64,000 nt of DNA, from the NCBI GenBank assembly GCA_963705885.1, contig OY970120.1, positions 2,418,001 through 2,482,000 on the forward strand. Reading direction: 5' to 3'. The position numbers and the translations under genes are program-made. Within the stretch, counting starts at the first letter, position 1, and the number at the start of each line of letters is the position of its first letter. The DNA comes from MFD01275-c22 sp963705885 (GTDB lineage Bacteria > Actinomycetota > Actinomycetes > JACCUZ01). Below the pieces are notes generated by a model. The model was not told the origin of the DNA. It made no database searches and was given only the letters and a program-made list of their open reading frames with translations. Shown in pieces: positions 53,317 to 62,214 of this stretch.

Positions 53317-56300
53317 GTGACGAGGCGCTCGCACCGCGAAGCCCGGTGGAACTCCCGTCCGGTCCAGTCTGCCGTGGTCCGGGTGGCCACCTTCGCGATC
53401 CCGCTCCTCGCGTCCGTCGCTGCCGGCGTGGGGGCGGCGCGTGTGCTGCCCGAGCCGGCCGGCGCTCTGCAGACGTTGCTGTGGTGGCTCGCGATCATCA
53501 CGGTCTCGTCCCTGGTGATGACCGGGGTCGACCGCTACACGAAGCGGCTGCTTCCCTTGGCCGCGCTGCTCAAGCTCTCGATGCTCTTCCCCGACCAGGC
53601 GCCGTCGCGGTACAAGTTCGCCCGCCGCATCAGCGGCAGCAAGGCTCTTGAACGCGAGCTGGCCAGCGTGCGTTCCGGCCAGGCCTGGAGCGACCGGCAG
53701 CAGGCGGCCGAGACGATCCTGGCCCTCGTCGGCGCTCTGGGCGACTACGACGGCCGGACCAGGGGCCACTCCGAGCGCACCCAGCTCTTCGTGACCCTCC
53801 TCGCGGACGAGCTCAAGCTCAAGGAAGGCGACCGCGACCGCCTGGTCTGGGGGGCGCTCGTCCACGACATCGGGAAGCTGCGCGTTCCGGCGGCGGTGCT
53901 GAACAAGCCGGGCAAGCCGACCGACGAGGAGTGGGCGATCCTCAAGAGCCACCCGTCCGAGGGCGCGGCCATCTGCGAGCCGCTGCAGGAGTGGCTGGGC
54001 GAGTGGTACGCCGCGATCGAGCAGCACCACGAGCGGTGGAACGGCGCGGGCTACCCCCTCGGTCTGGCCGGCACCGACATCGGGCTCGCGGGCAGGATCG
54101 TGGCGGTGGCCGACTCCTACGAGGTGATGACCGCTGCGAGACCGTACAAGAAGCCGATGTCCGCCGCGGACGCCCGCCAGGAGCTCACGAGGTGCGCCGG
54201 GTCGCAGTTCGACCCCGAGATCGTCCGCGCCTTCCTGAGCATCTCACTCGGCCGGCTCCGCTGGGTCGCCGGCCCGCTGTCCTGGGTCGCGCAGATGCCC
54301 TTCCTGCGTCCGATCCCCAACCTCGGCCAGGTTGCCGGTGCCGTCTCCGCCGGAGTGGGCGCCGTCGCCGGTGTCGTCGCCCTCGGCCTCGCGCCGCTGC
54401 TCGGAGGTCACTCGACGATCCCGTCGGCCGAGGCGGGCGCGCGCGAGCAGCCGAAGGCGACCGCGGCGGTCAGCACGCCGTCGGCGAGTCCGTCCAAGCC
54501 CGCGGACAAGCGTGGACCCCCTCGGCGGGGGCCGCCAGCCGTGCCGAGCGCGGCACCGAGCGAGACCCCGACGCCCGCCCCGCAGGTGCCGTTGAACGGC
54601 GTTCCGGCGGCCACCGACGACGAGGCGTGGGTCAAGGAGGACGGCTGGTCCGACATCGCGGTGATGGCCAACGACTCGGACCCCGACGGCGACGAGCTCT
54701 CGGTCGCCCTGGGCGCGAAGCCACGCCACGGGTCGGTCGAGGCTGTCGAGGACGGGGCCTTCCGCTACCGGCCCGACCGCGACTTCGCCGGCACGGACTC
54801 GTTCAGGTACGACCTGGCGGACACCCGCGGGGCCACCGCCAGCGCGACGGTCACCGTCCACGTGGCACCGGCGAACGACGCGCCGCTCGCTCGTGCCGAC
54901 TCGGCAGTCACGGCCGAGGACACGACGACGCAGCTGGACGTCCTGGCCAACGACACGGACGTGGACGGCGACCGCCTGGTCGCGGCGGTCGAGGACGCGC
55001 CGCGGCACGGATCCGTCGTGATGGAGCCCGACGGAGCGACGACCTACGTCCCGGCTGCCCACTTCCACGGCGTCGACACGGTCACCTACCGGGTGACGGA
55101 CGTCCATGGCGCCTCCGACACGGCCGCCGTCTCGATCAAGGTCACGCCGGTCAACGACGCCCCGGTCGCAGGTGACGAGAGCGTCACGCTCGCCGAGGAC
55201 AGCAACGTCGTGGTGGACGTGCTGGCGAACGACTCCGACGTCGACAGCGACCCGCTGTCAGTCACCGTGGTGTCCGGGCCGTCGTCCGGTTGGGTGTCCG
55301 TGGCGCCCACCGGGAAGATCACCTACACGCCCGACCCGAACTTCAACGGAGACGACTCGCTCACCTACGAGGTCTCTGACGGCAACGGTGGCACCGATCG
55401 CGCAACGGTCTCGTTCACGGTGACCGCCTTGAACGACGCGCCGGTGGCCGGTGACGACGTGGTGACGGTCGCCGAGGACTCGTCGGTGTCCGTCGCGGTC
55501 CTCGCCAACGACTCCGACGTCGACGGCGACACCATGACGCCGAGCATCGACACCATGCCGGCCGACGGCGACGCGACGGTCGAGGCCGACGGGACCGTCA
55601 CCTACGTCCCGCACGGGGACTTCTCCGGCACCGACACCTTCACCTACACGGTGGGCGACGGCAACGGCGGCGCCGACACGGCCACCGTGACCGTCACCGT
55701 GACCCCGGTGGCCGACCCGCCAGTGGCCCGACCCGACGCCTTCACCGTTCAGGAGACCCAGCCGCTCGTCGGCTCTCTGCTTGCCAACGACAGCGACGAG
55801 GACGGCGACAGCCTCGAGGTGCAGGGAACGGACCCGCTCCCGGCCTGGGTCACCGTCGCGGCCGACGGCACGATCACCATGACTCCACCGGTGGGCAGTG
55901 CTGCGTCGTCCCCCTACACGTTCGACTACACCGTCACGGACCTCATGGGCGGCGTCGACACCGCCACGGTCACGGTCACGGTCACCACCCTGCCGGTCAC
56001 CGCCACCGCGGCGTTCCTCAACCCACCGGCTGACACCGTCCAGGTCGGCGTGATGACGCTGACCGACCCGTCGACCCCCTTCGTCGGGGACTGGGACAGC
56101 GACGGTATCCCGGGTCTCACGGTGCGCTCCGGCGGCACGAGTGAGACCGAGTCCGACCCGGAGAAGTTCCAGATGTGGGACCTCACCGTGCCCAGCGGCG
56201 GCCTCGGACTCAACGGACCGGTCTCGCTCGAGCTCTGGACGTCGCTCGAGGGCGAGGCGTTCAAGAACCTCGACTACTCGGCGTGGCTCTACGAGTGCAG

Positions 56301-56520
56301 TCCGGGCTGCACCCTGCTGACGGCCACCGAGGACCTGCACGTCGACGACTGGAGCACCACGACCACCTGGGAGAGGCGGACTGTCAGCGTGGGCAGCGTC
56401 ACCCGGAACATCGCTGCCGGCAGCACGCTGCGACTGCGCCTGGGCTTCGGTCACAAGGACGTGTGGATGCCGCTCGCCGACGGCTACGAGTCGAAGCTGA
56501 TCTTCACGACCGGCGGCTGA
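53317..56520 (+). CDS. HD-GYP phosphodiesterase fused to extracellular Ig/cadherin-like repeats
   Basis: 1067 residues. Two membrane helices (about 25-45, 50-70) lead to a cytoplasmic part rich in Arg/Lys. An HD-GYP domain follows (about 135-310): GRTRGHSERTQ, VHDIGKLRVPAAVLNKP with His183-Asp184, and HHERWNGAGYPLGL with GYP at 245-247. A third helix (about 338-366, VAGAVSAGVGAVAGVVALGL) and a Pro/Ser/Thr-rich linker lead outside to five repeats (about 425-900) carrying LANDSDVDGD-type motifs, and a beta-rich C-terminus (900-1067). HD-GYP domains degrade cyclic di-GMP, so a c-di-GMP sensing or degrading adhesin is plausible. The GTG start lacks a clear ribosome site. Confidence 0.9.
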   Translation: MTRRSHREARWNSRPVQSAVVRVATFAIPLLASVAAGVGAARVLPEPAGALQTLLWWLAIITVSSLVMTGVDRYTKRLLPLAALLKLSMLFPDQAPSRYKFARRISGSKALERELASVRSGQAWSDRQQAAETILALVGALGDYDGRTRGHSERTQLFVTLLADELKLKEGDRDRLVWGALVHDIGKLRVPAAVLNKPGKPTDEEWAILKSHPSEGAAICEPLQEWLGEWYAAIEQHHERWNGAGYPLGLAGTDIGLAGRIVAVADSYEVMTAARPYKKPMSAADARQELTRCAGSQFDPEIVRAFLSISLGRLRWVAGPLSWVAQMPFLRPIPNLGQVAGAVSAGVGAVAGVVALGLAPLLGGHSTIPSAEAGAREQPKATAAVSTPSASPSKPADKRGPPRRGPPAVPSAAPSETPTPAPQVPLNGVPAATDDEAWVKEDGWSDIAVMANDSDPDGDELSVALGAKPRHGSVEAVEDGAFRYRPDRDFAGTDSFRYDLADTRGATASATVTVHVAPANDAPLARADSAVTAEDTTTQLDVLANDTDVDGDRLVAAVEDAPRHGSVVMEPDGATTYVPAAHFHGVDTVTYRVTDVHGASDTAAVSIKVTPVNDAPVAGDESVTLAEDSNVVVDVLANDSDVDSDPLSVTVVSGPSSGWVSVAPTGKITYTPDPNFNGDDSLTYEVSDGNGGTDRATVSFTVTALNDAPVAGDDVVTVAEDSSVSVAVLANDSDVDGDTMTPSIDTMPADGDATVEADGTVTYVPHGDFSGTDTFTYTVGDGNGGADTATVTVTVTPVADPPVARPDAFTVQETQPLVGSLLANDSDEDGDSLEVQGTDPLPAWVTVAADGTITMTPPVGSAASSPYTFDYTVTDLMGGVDTATVTVTVTTLPVTATAAFLNPPADTVQVGVMTLTDPSTPFVGDWDSDGIPGLTVRSGGTSETESDPEKFQMWDLTVPSGGLGLNGPVSLELWTSLEGEAFKNLDYSAWLYECSPGCTLLTATEDLHVDDWSTTTTWERRTVSVGSVTRNIAAGSTLRLRLGFGHKDVWMPLADGYESKLIFTTGG
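54592..56016 (+). repeat. Five coding repeats of about 95 residues (Ig/cadherin-like)
   Basis: Each unit has the pattern (N/D)DAP-A-D-(V/T)-EDS-(V)-LANDSDVDGD, then a SY/TY...F beta hairpin. Copies of the Asp-rich motif are MANDSDPDGD, LANDTDVDGD, LANDSDVDSD, LANDSDVDGD and LANDSDEDGD. The Asp clusters could bind calcium, as in VCBS/cadherin-type repeats. Repeats are diverged at DNA level, so recent expansion is not indicated. Confidence 0.85.
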
Positions 56521-56527
56521 TGCGGGG

Positions 56528-56800
56528 CTACCGCACCTGAGTCGGTCCCCCGCGGGGTCGGCGCAGCGCGGAGGCCACGACGGCGACACCCACCGCGGCG
56601 ACCCCGACCTGCAGGGCGAGCACGAGGAACCACGCGTCGACGTCGGCCGCGCGGGCGATCGCGGTGCCCGCCACGGCGCCGACGATCCCGAGGACGATCG
56701 TGAACAGGCAGCCGATCGGCTGGCGGCCGGGCACCACGAGACGGCCCAGCGCCCCGACGACGAGTCCCACGAGCAGGGCACCGAGGATGTCTCCGAACAT
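56528..56800 (-). CDS. GlsB/YeaQ/YmgE-family small membrane protein
   Basis: 90 residues, three hydrophobic helices. The transglycosylase-associated family pattern is GALLVGLVVGALGRLVVPGR with QPIGCLFTIVLGIVGAVAGT. These stress-induced membrane proteins have no known enzymatic role. It starts 2 bp after the treZ stop on the same strand, so it is probably co-transcribed with treZ; trehalose and membrane stress response would fit together. Confidence 0.85.
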   Translation of the reverse strand: MFGDILGALLVGLVVGALGRLVVPGRQPIGCLFTIVLGIVGAVAGTAIARAADVDAWFLVLALQVGVAAVGVAVVASALRRPRGGPTQVR

Positions 56801-56802
56801 GG

Positions 56803-58557
56803 CTACGAGCCTGCCACGCGCACGACCGCCACGGACTCGCCGGGTGCGTCGACCGCGGTGCCGCTGGGTCGAGCCCCGCTGCCGGTGCTGTCGAGCAGAA
56901 CGTCGAGCACCCGGGTGTCCACCGGCACGGCGCGCGCCTCCCCGGCCAGGTTGCAGACGACGCGCAGCGACCCGCGGGCGACCACGACCCACCGGGCGGC
57001 GGCGTCGTAGGTCACGCGCACGCGGTCCAGCCGGGGGTCGGAGAGGTCGGGCTCGGCCCGCCGCAGCGCCAGCAGCGCCGTGTACCAGGACAGCATCGGC
57101 GCGTGCGGTTCTGTCGCGACCTCGGCCCAGTCCAGCGTCGAGGCGCGCACGGTCTCCGGGTCCTGCGGGTCCGGGACGTCCTCCGAGGCCCAGCCGTGCC
57201 CGGCGAACTCGCGGCGTCGGCCCTCGCGGACCGCGGTCGCCAGGGCCTCCTCCTCGTGCGAGGTGAAGTACTGCCAGGGCGTCGAGGCGCCCCACTCCTC
57301 ACCCATGAACAGCATCGGCGTGAACGGTGCGGTCAGCACCAGGGCGGCGCCGACCCGGGCGAGGCCGTCGGTGATGCCGTGCCCGATGCGGTCGCCGACG
57401 GCGCGGTTGCCGACCTGGTCGTGGGTCTGCAGGTAGCCGAGGAACCGCCAGCCGGGCACCGTCGCCCGGTCGACCGGCGCCCCCCACGGCGCGTCCCGGA
57501 ACGACGAGTGGCGGCCGTCGTGGAAGAACGCGCCGGTCAGCGTGGTCGCGAGCGCCGCGAACGGGTCCTCGGCGAAGTCGGCGTAGTAGCCCTGGTCCTC
57601 ACCGGTCAGCAGCGCGTGCAGGGCGTGGTGGAGGTCGTCGCTCCACTGGCTGGTCATCCCGAGCCCGCCGCTCTCGACCGGGGTCACCGTCCGCGGCTGG
57701 TTGAGGTCGGACTCGGCGACAAGGGACAGCGGCCGTCCGACGTGCGTCGACAGGGCGTCGACCTCGCGCGCGAGCTCGGCCAGCAGGTGCACCGGGGAGT
57801 CGTCGGCCAGGGCGTGCACCGCATCCAGGCGCAGCGCGTCGACGTGGTAGTCGCGCAGCCACATCAGCGCGTTGTCGACGATCCAGCGCCGCATCTCGTG
57901 GGCGCCGTCGTCGTCGAGGTTGACGCCCTGGCCCCACGGGGTGTGGTGCTTGTCCGAGAAGTAGGGCCCGAACCGGGGGAGGTAGTTCCCGGACGGCCCG
58001 AGGTGGTTGTAGACGACGTCGAGGCAGACCGCGAGCCCTCGCGCGTGGCAGGCGTCGACGAACCGCTTCATGGCGTCGGGACCGCCGTAGGGCTCGTGGA
58101 CCGCGTAGGGGTGCACGCCGTCGTAGCCCCAGCCCGCGACGCCGGGGAAGGCGCCGACCGGCATGAGCTCGACGACGTCGACGCCGAGCGCGACCAGGTG
58201 CTCCAGCCGCTCGATCGCCGAGTCGAGCGTCCCGCCCGCCGTGAACGTCCCGACGTGCAGCTCGTAGAGCACCGAGCCCGCCAGCTGCCGGCCGCGCCAC
58301 GACGCGTCCGTCCAGGCGAAGCGCCCGTGGTCGTACGTCCGCGACGCCCCGTGCACGCCGTGCGGCTGCCAGCGGGAGCGCGGGTCGGGCAGCGGGGTCT
58401 CGTCGCCGTCGAGCAGGAACGCGTAGTCCGTGCCGTGGTCGGCCGGGGCGTCGGCCGACCACCAGCCGTCGTCCGCGCGGGTCATCGGGTGCCGGTCGCC
58501 GCCGAGCACGACCGAGACCGAGCCCGCCGAGGGCGCCCACACCCGCATCCGCGTCAC
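56803..58557 (-). CDS. treZ: Malto-oligosyltrehalose trehalohydrolase
   Basis: Releases trehalose from maltooligosyl trehalose made by TreY. 584 residues from GTG 58557 (ATG 58548 possible). An N-terminal E-set domain (MRVWAPSAGSVSVVLGGDRH) precedes the GH13 barrel: VYNHLGPSGNYLPRFGPYFS, YHVDALRLDAVHALADDS (nucleophile Asp), SLVAESDLNQPRTVTP (acid Glu) and GYLQTHDQVGNRAVGDRIGH (third Asp). Usually the gene adjoins treY; here treY is about 3.6 kb upstream beyond three plus-strand genes. Confidence 0.95.
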   Translation of the reverse strand: MTRMRVWAPSAGSVSVVLGGDRHPMTRADDGWWSADAPADHGTDYAFLLDGDETPLPDPRSRWQPHGVHGASRTYDHGRFAWTDASWRGRQLAGSVLYELHVGTFTAGGTLDSAIERLEHLVALGVDVVELMPVGAFPGVAGWGYDGVHPYAVHEPYGGPDAMKRFVDACHARGLAVCLDVVYNHLGPSGNYLPRFGPYFSDKHHTPWGQGVNLDDDGAHEMRRWIVDNALMWLRDYHVDALRLDAVHALADDSPVHLLAELAREVDALSTHVGRPLSLVAESDLNQPRTVTPVESGGLGMTSQWSDDLHHALHALLTGEDQGYYADFAEDPFAALATTLTGAFFHDGRHSSFRDAPWGAPVDRATVPGWRFLGYLQTHDQVGNRAVGDRIGHGITDGLARVGAALVLTAPFTPMLFMGEEWGASTPWQYFTSHEEEALATAVREGRRREFAGHGWASEDVPDPQDPETVRASTLDWAEVATEPHAPMLSWYTALLALRRAEPDLSDPRLDRVRVTYDAAARWVVVARGSLRVVCNLAGEARAVPVDTRVLDVLLDSTGSGARPSGTAVDAPGESVAVVRVAGS

Positions 58558-58596
58558 AACGGGCGAACCTACCTTCCGGCCGGGCGTGGCCTCTGC

Positions 58597-58602
58597 GACG
58601 AT
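58597..58602 (+). promoter_or_regulatory. -10-like hexamer GACGAT before the PPK2 gene
   Basis: GACGAT is followed by 6 nt and GTG 58609, with no ribosome-binding sequence between. The flanking TGCGACGATCACCGG is shared with the DoxX-like gene. Confidence 0.55.
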
Positions 58603-58608
58603 CACCGG

Positions 58609-59490
58609 GTGCCCAAGCGCGGGAAGCTCCCCGAACGTCCCGGCCGCGGCGTCGTGCGGGTCAGTGACCTGCTGCGGCTCCCGCCCGGCCCGGTCGATCT
58701 CGCGGGTCTCGACACCCGGGCGACGCCGGGCTTCGACGGCGGCAAGTCCGACGGCAAGGACGCGCTGGCGCTGCTGGGCCCGCGGCTGGCCGACCTGCAG
58801 GAGCGGCTCTTCGCGGAGGGCCGGACCGGGGGGACGCGCAGCGTCCTACTCGTGCTGCAGGGCATGGACACCGCCGGCAAGGGCGGCACCGTCCGCCACG
58901 TCGTCGGAGCGGTGGACCCGCAGGGCGTCTCGATCACGGCCTTCAAGGCACCCACGAAGGAGGAGCTGGCCCACGACTTCCTGTGGCGGATCAGGAAGCG
59001 GCTCCCGCAGCCCGGCACGATCGGGGTCTTCGACCGCTCGCACTACGAGGACGTCGTGGTCGTGCGGGTCCTCGACCTCGTCGCGCGCCGCACCTGGATG
59101 CGCCGCTACGGCACCATCAACCGGTTCGAGGAGCGCCTCGTCGCCGACGGCACGGTCGTCGTGAAGTGCTTCCTGCACATCTCCAAGGAGGAGTCCAAGC
59201 AGCGGCTGCTGAGCCGGCTCGGCCAGCCGGACAAGCTGTGGAAGTTCAACCCGGGCGACGTCGACTCGCGCGGTCAGTGGGAGCCGCTCATGGAGGCCTA
59301 CGGCGACGCGCTGGAGCGCTGCAACACCGAGGCGGCGCCGTGGCACCTCGTGCCGGCCGACCGGAAGTGGTACCGCAACTGGGCGATCATGACCATCCTC
59401 GTCGAGCAGCTCGAGGCGATGGCCGTCACCTGGCCCGAGCCCGACTACGACGTCGAGGAGCAGAGAGGGCGCCTGCTCGCCGCGGAGTGA
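58609..59490 (+). CDS. ppk2: Polyphosphate kinase 2-family protein
   Basis: 293 residues from GTG 58609. The P-loop is GMDTAGKGGTVRHVV, the lid and Walker B region is IGVFDRSHYEDVVVVRVLDL, and RFEERLVADGTVVVKCFLHI and WYRNWAIMTILVEQLE match the PPK2 fold. These enzymes move phosphate between polyphosphate and nucleoside (di/mono)phosphates. The one-domain length and GMDT motif suggest class I or III, which I cannot separate. Divergent from treZ; a terminator hairpin follows. Confidence 0.92.
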   Translation: MPKRGKLPERPGRGVVRVSDLLRLPPGPVDLAGLDTRATPGFDGGKSDGKDALALLGPRLADLQERLFAEGRTGGTRSVLLVLQGMDTAGKGGTVRHVVGAVDPQGVSITAFKAPTKEELAHDFLWRIRKRLPQPGTIGVFDRSHYEDVVVVRVLDLVARRTWMRRYGTINRFEERLVADGTVVVKCFLHISKEESKQRLLSRLGQPDKLWKFNPGDVDSRGQWEPLMEAYGDALERCNTEAAPWHLVPADRKWYRNWAIMTILVEQLEAMAVTWPEPDYDVEEQRGRLLAAE

Positions 59491-59514
59491 GCCGGCGACG
59501 CGCGACGGCCGGCT
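59490..59514 (+). terminator. Hairpin at the ppk2 stop
   Basis: AGCCGGC (59490-59496) pairs exactly with GCCGGCT (59508-59514) around an 11-nt loop, overlapping the last base of the stop codon. There is no T-run. Confidence 0.5.
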
Positions 59515-59614
59515 CGGGCGGCTGCGCGATCCACCCGACAAGACGAACTCTTGGGTTGACGGCTCAGTCGGTCGCGCGCACGTTCCAGGGAGCGGCACTC
59601 GACGAGGGGGAGCC

Positions 59615-61375
59615 ATGCGGGGTACCACGTCCACGTCTCGTCGGGTTCGCACCCGGATCGTCGCAGCGGTCGGCATCACGGCACTCGTCCTCGGGGCCGT
59701 CGTGGGGGCGACGATGGCGGCCGGGAAGCCGTCGCAGCACCCGGTCGACCGGCTCGCCCGGCTGGCCTCCGCCCTGGAGCGCGCGATGCCGGACGCGAGG
59801 ACGCGGTTGCTGTCCTCGGGTGGGCAGCAGCTGATCCAGGTGGGTCGGCAGGCCGAGAAGCTCAAGGCCGACGGTGCCGGCCTCCAGGCGTCGCTCAGGC
59901 AGACCGCCGCAGACTCCGCGACACGAGAGCGGGCGGCTCGGGGGCTGCGGGGCGGGCAGGTCAGCGACCCCTTCGCGCCCGAGGACCTCGCGTCGCGACT
60001 GCTCGGCAGCACCCAGAGCGAGACGACGGCCGCGTGGTGCGGTGACACCGCGCTGGCCGGCTTCAACGACTCGGGGTCGTTCGTCGCGACGCTCTTCTTC
60101 GGGGTCAGCCCGAGCGGGAGCCTCAGCTTCAACGGCTGGTCCCGGTCGACCGACCGAGGGGCGACGTTCACCGACCAGGGTCCGCTCCTGGCGGACCCCT
60201 TGCCGGCCGGCGTCACGTTCCGTGACCTGTTCGGCGACCCACTGCTGGGATGCACGACGAGCCAGGACTTCTACTACGGCTCGCTCGCCCTCGACACCAA
60301 CGAGGACGACAGCGCGGAGAGCGGCATCTCGGTGTCCCGCTCCACGGACGGCGGCGCCACGTTCGGACCCGCCCGCATGGCCGTCGCGAAGGACGCGAAC
60401 ACCCACTTCCTCGACAAGCCGTGGATGGACACCGAGCCCGGACCCACCGCGGCGCCCGGCGACGACGTCGTGCACGTGACGTACACGGACTTCGACTTCT
60501 CGTTCGACTCCGTGCGGTGCGGTGACGACGCGCGGACGGCGATCGAGTACGTCCGCTCGGATGACGGCGGGCGGACGTGGACCGAGCCTCTGGTGATCGA
60601 CGAGGTGTGCGGGTTCGACCCGTTCGTGCAGGGGTCCCAGGTCGAGTCCGGTCCCGGGAGCTCGGTCTACGTGGCCTGGGAGAGGTACGACGACTTCGCC
60701 AGTCGGACCATCCAGATCCGCCGGTCCGCCGACCTCGGCGCGGCCTTCGCACCGGCGACGGTGATCGACACGGTGACGCCGATCGGGGACGGGTTCCTCG
60801 TCCAGGGCGGCTTCCGCGCCTTCATCGACCTGCAGGGCCTGGCGGTGGACGAGACCACCGGAACGAGGGCGGGGACCGTCTACGTCGCCTGGCACGACGG
60901 ACGGAACAACCGGCAGTTCGACCCCGCCGGCGACTGCGGTGGTGAGGAGCTGTACTGCTTCGGCGACGTGCTGTCGTCGCGGTCCGCCGACGGAGGAGCC
61001 ACGTGGTCACATCCGGTGCGGGTGAACGATGACGACCCGAGGCTCGGCATCGACCAGCACTTCCCTGCGCTCACCGTCGACGATGCCGGCACGGTGTGGA
61101 CGGTCTTCCAGGACAAGCGCCGCGACGTGCGCAACCTGCTCATGGACGTCGTGGTCGGCAGGTCCACCGACGGCGGCTCACGGTGGGGCAACGACCGGGT
61201 GACCAAGCAGTCCTTCCCGGCGATCATCGGGCAGGACCTCGTGGTGAACCCGGTCTACATGGGTGACTACAACGCGATCGAGCCCGACCAGCTGGGGCGG
61301 TCGCGAGGCGTCCTCGTCGTGTTCGCGGACAACAGCCTCGGCGACCCGAACGTCGTCGCGGTCAGAGAGCGCTGA
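59615..61375 (+). CDS. Secreted sialidase-like (BNR/Asp-box) beta-propeller protein
   Basis: 586 residues with a membrane/signal helix near residues 14-36 (IVAAVGITALVLGAVVGATM) and a helical stalk up to about 130. The rest is a propeller with several Asp boxes: SRSTDRGATF, SRSTDGGATF, VRSDDGGRTW, SRSADGGATW, GRSTDGGSRW. The catalytic Arg/Tyr residues of true sialidases are not evident, so a glycan-binding or other role is equally possible. It pairs with the following secreted gene (13 bp gap). Confidence 0.83.
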   Translation: MRGTTSTSRRVRTRIVAAVGITALVLGAVVGATMAAGKPSQHPVDRLARLASALERAMPDARTRLLSSGGQQLIQVGRQAEKLKADGAGLQASLRQTAADSATRERAARGLRGGQVSDPFAPEDLASRLLGSTQSETTAAWCGDTALAGFNDSGSFVATLFFGVSPSGSLSFNGWSRSTDRGATFTDQGPLLADPLPAGVTFRDLFGDPLLGCTTSQDFYYGSLALDTNEDDSAESGISVSRSTDGGATFGPARMAVAKDANTHFLDKPWMDTEPGPTAAPGDDVVHVTYTDFDFSFDSVRCGDDARTAIEYVRSDDGGRTWTEPLVIDEVCGFDPFVQGSQVESGPGSSVYVAWERYDDFASRTIQIRRSADLGAAFAPATVIDTVTPIGDGFLVQGGFRAFIDLQGLAVDETTGTRAGTVYVAWHDGRNNRQFDPAGDCGGEELYCFGDVLSSRSADGGATWSHPVRVNDDDPRLGIDQHFPALTVDDAGTVWTVFQDKRRDVRNLLMDVVVGRSTDGGSRWGNDRVTKQSFPAIIGQDLVVNPVYMGDYNAIEPDQLGRSRGVLVVFADNSLGDPNVVAVRER

Positions 61376-61387
61376 GGGGGTGTCACG

Positions 61388-62203
61388 ATGACCATCCCCG
61401 CCGCCGCAGCGCGACGGTTCGCGGTCGCTGCTGCCCTGGTGATGTCTCTGACCCTGGCAATGGCGGGTCCCGTCGCCGCGCAGCCGACGAACGACGACGT
61501 CACGAACGCGACCCCGATCGGTGCGCTGCCGTTCGAGGACTCGGTGGACACCAGCGACGCCACGACCGCACCGGACGACCCCGACTGCGCCGGGAACGGG
61601 CACACGGTCTGGTACGCGTTCACCCCGGCCAGCACCGTGCAGGTGGTCGTCGACACCCTGGGGAGCGACTACGACACGACCCTGTCGGCCTACACAGGCG
61701 ACCCCGGCAGCCTGGAGCAGATCCGCTGCAACGACGACTTCGGCTCGCTGCAGTCCAGGATCCAGTTCACGGCCCAGGCAGGCACGAGGTATCTCCTCAT
61801 GGCCGGCAGCTTCTTCGACTCACCGGGCGGAGGCCTGGTCCTCGCGGCGCAGGAGCTGCCCCCCAAGGTGGTGCTCGGCGTCGCCGCGACCCCGACCGGC
61901 ACCGTCGACCGCGACGGGCTGGCGACGGTGTCCGGCTCCGTGTCCTGCTCGCGGCCGGTGACGGTCGATGTGCGGGGGAGCCTGCGCCAGGAGGTCAGGC
62001 GGAACCGGGTGTCGCTGGGCTACTTCCGGACCAGCGCCGAGTGCGACGGCACCGGGTCGTGGACCGTCGACGTGCAGGGACAGACCGGTGTGTTCCAGCG
62101 AGGCGAGGCGAGGCTGAGCGCCTCCGCCATCTACCAGGATCCGGTCAGGGGTGACCAGTCCTCCGCCACGACCGTGCGGACGGTCCGGCTGACGCGGCCC
62201 TAG
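61388..62203 (+). CDS. Secreted protein with PPC-like beta domain
   Basis: 271 residues with a signal peptide (cleavage near VAAQP). The first domain (about 30-155) reads as a pre-peptidase C-terminal (PPC)-type jellyroll: NDDVTNATPIGALPFEDSVD, HTVWYAFTPASTVQVVVDTL, SDYDTTLSAYTGDPGSLEQI. A second beta domain (155-271) has two Cys. No enzyme motif. It lies 12 bp after the propeller protein gene and is probably in the same transcript, so the two may act together outside the cell. Confidence 0.78.
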   Translation: MTIPAAAARRFAVAAALVMSLTLAMAGPVAAQPTNDDVTNATPIGALPFEDSVDTSDATTAPDDPDCAGNGHTVWYAFTPASTVQVVVDTLGSDYDTTLSAYTGDPGSLEQIRCNDDFGSLQSRIQFTAQAGTRYLLMAGSFFDSPGGGLVLAAQELPPKVVLGVAATPTGTVDRDGLATVSGSVSCSRPVTVDVRGSLRQEVRRNRVSLGYFRTSAECDGTGSWTVDVQGQTGVFQRGEARLSASAIYQDPVRGDQSSATTVRTVRLTRP

Positions 62204-62214
62204 CCGGCGCCGAC

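Noticed and set aside
57103..58608. Extension of the PPK2 frame upstream, antisense to treZ
   Set aside because: The upstream part has shadow composition. The PPK2 domain starts after GTG 58609, which has its own -10-like hexamer.
59615..61375. Calling the propeller protein a true sialidase
   Set aside because: Asp boxes are present but I could not place the catalytic Arg triad, Tyr and Asp, so only the fold is claimed.
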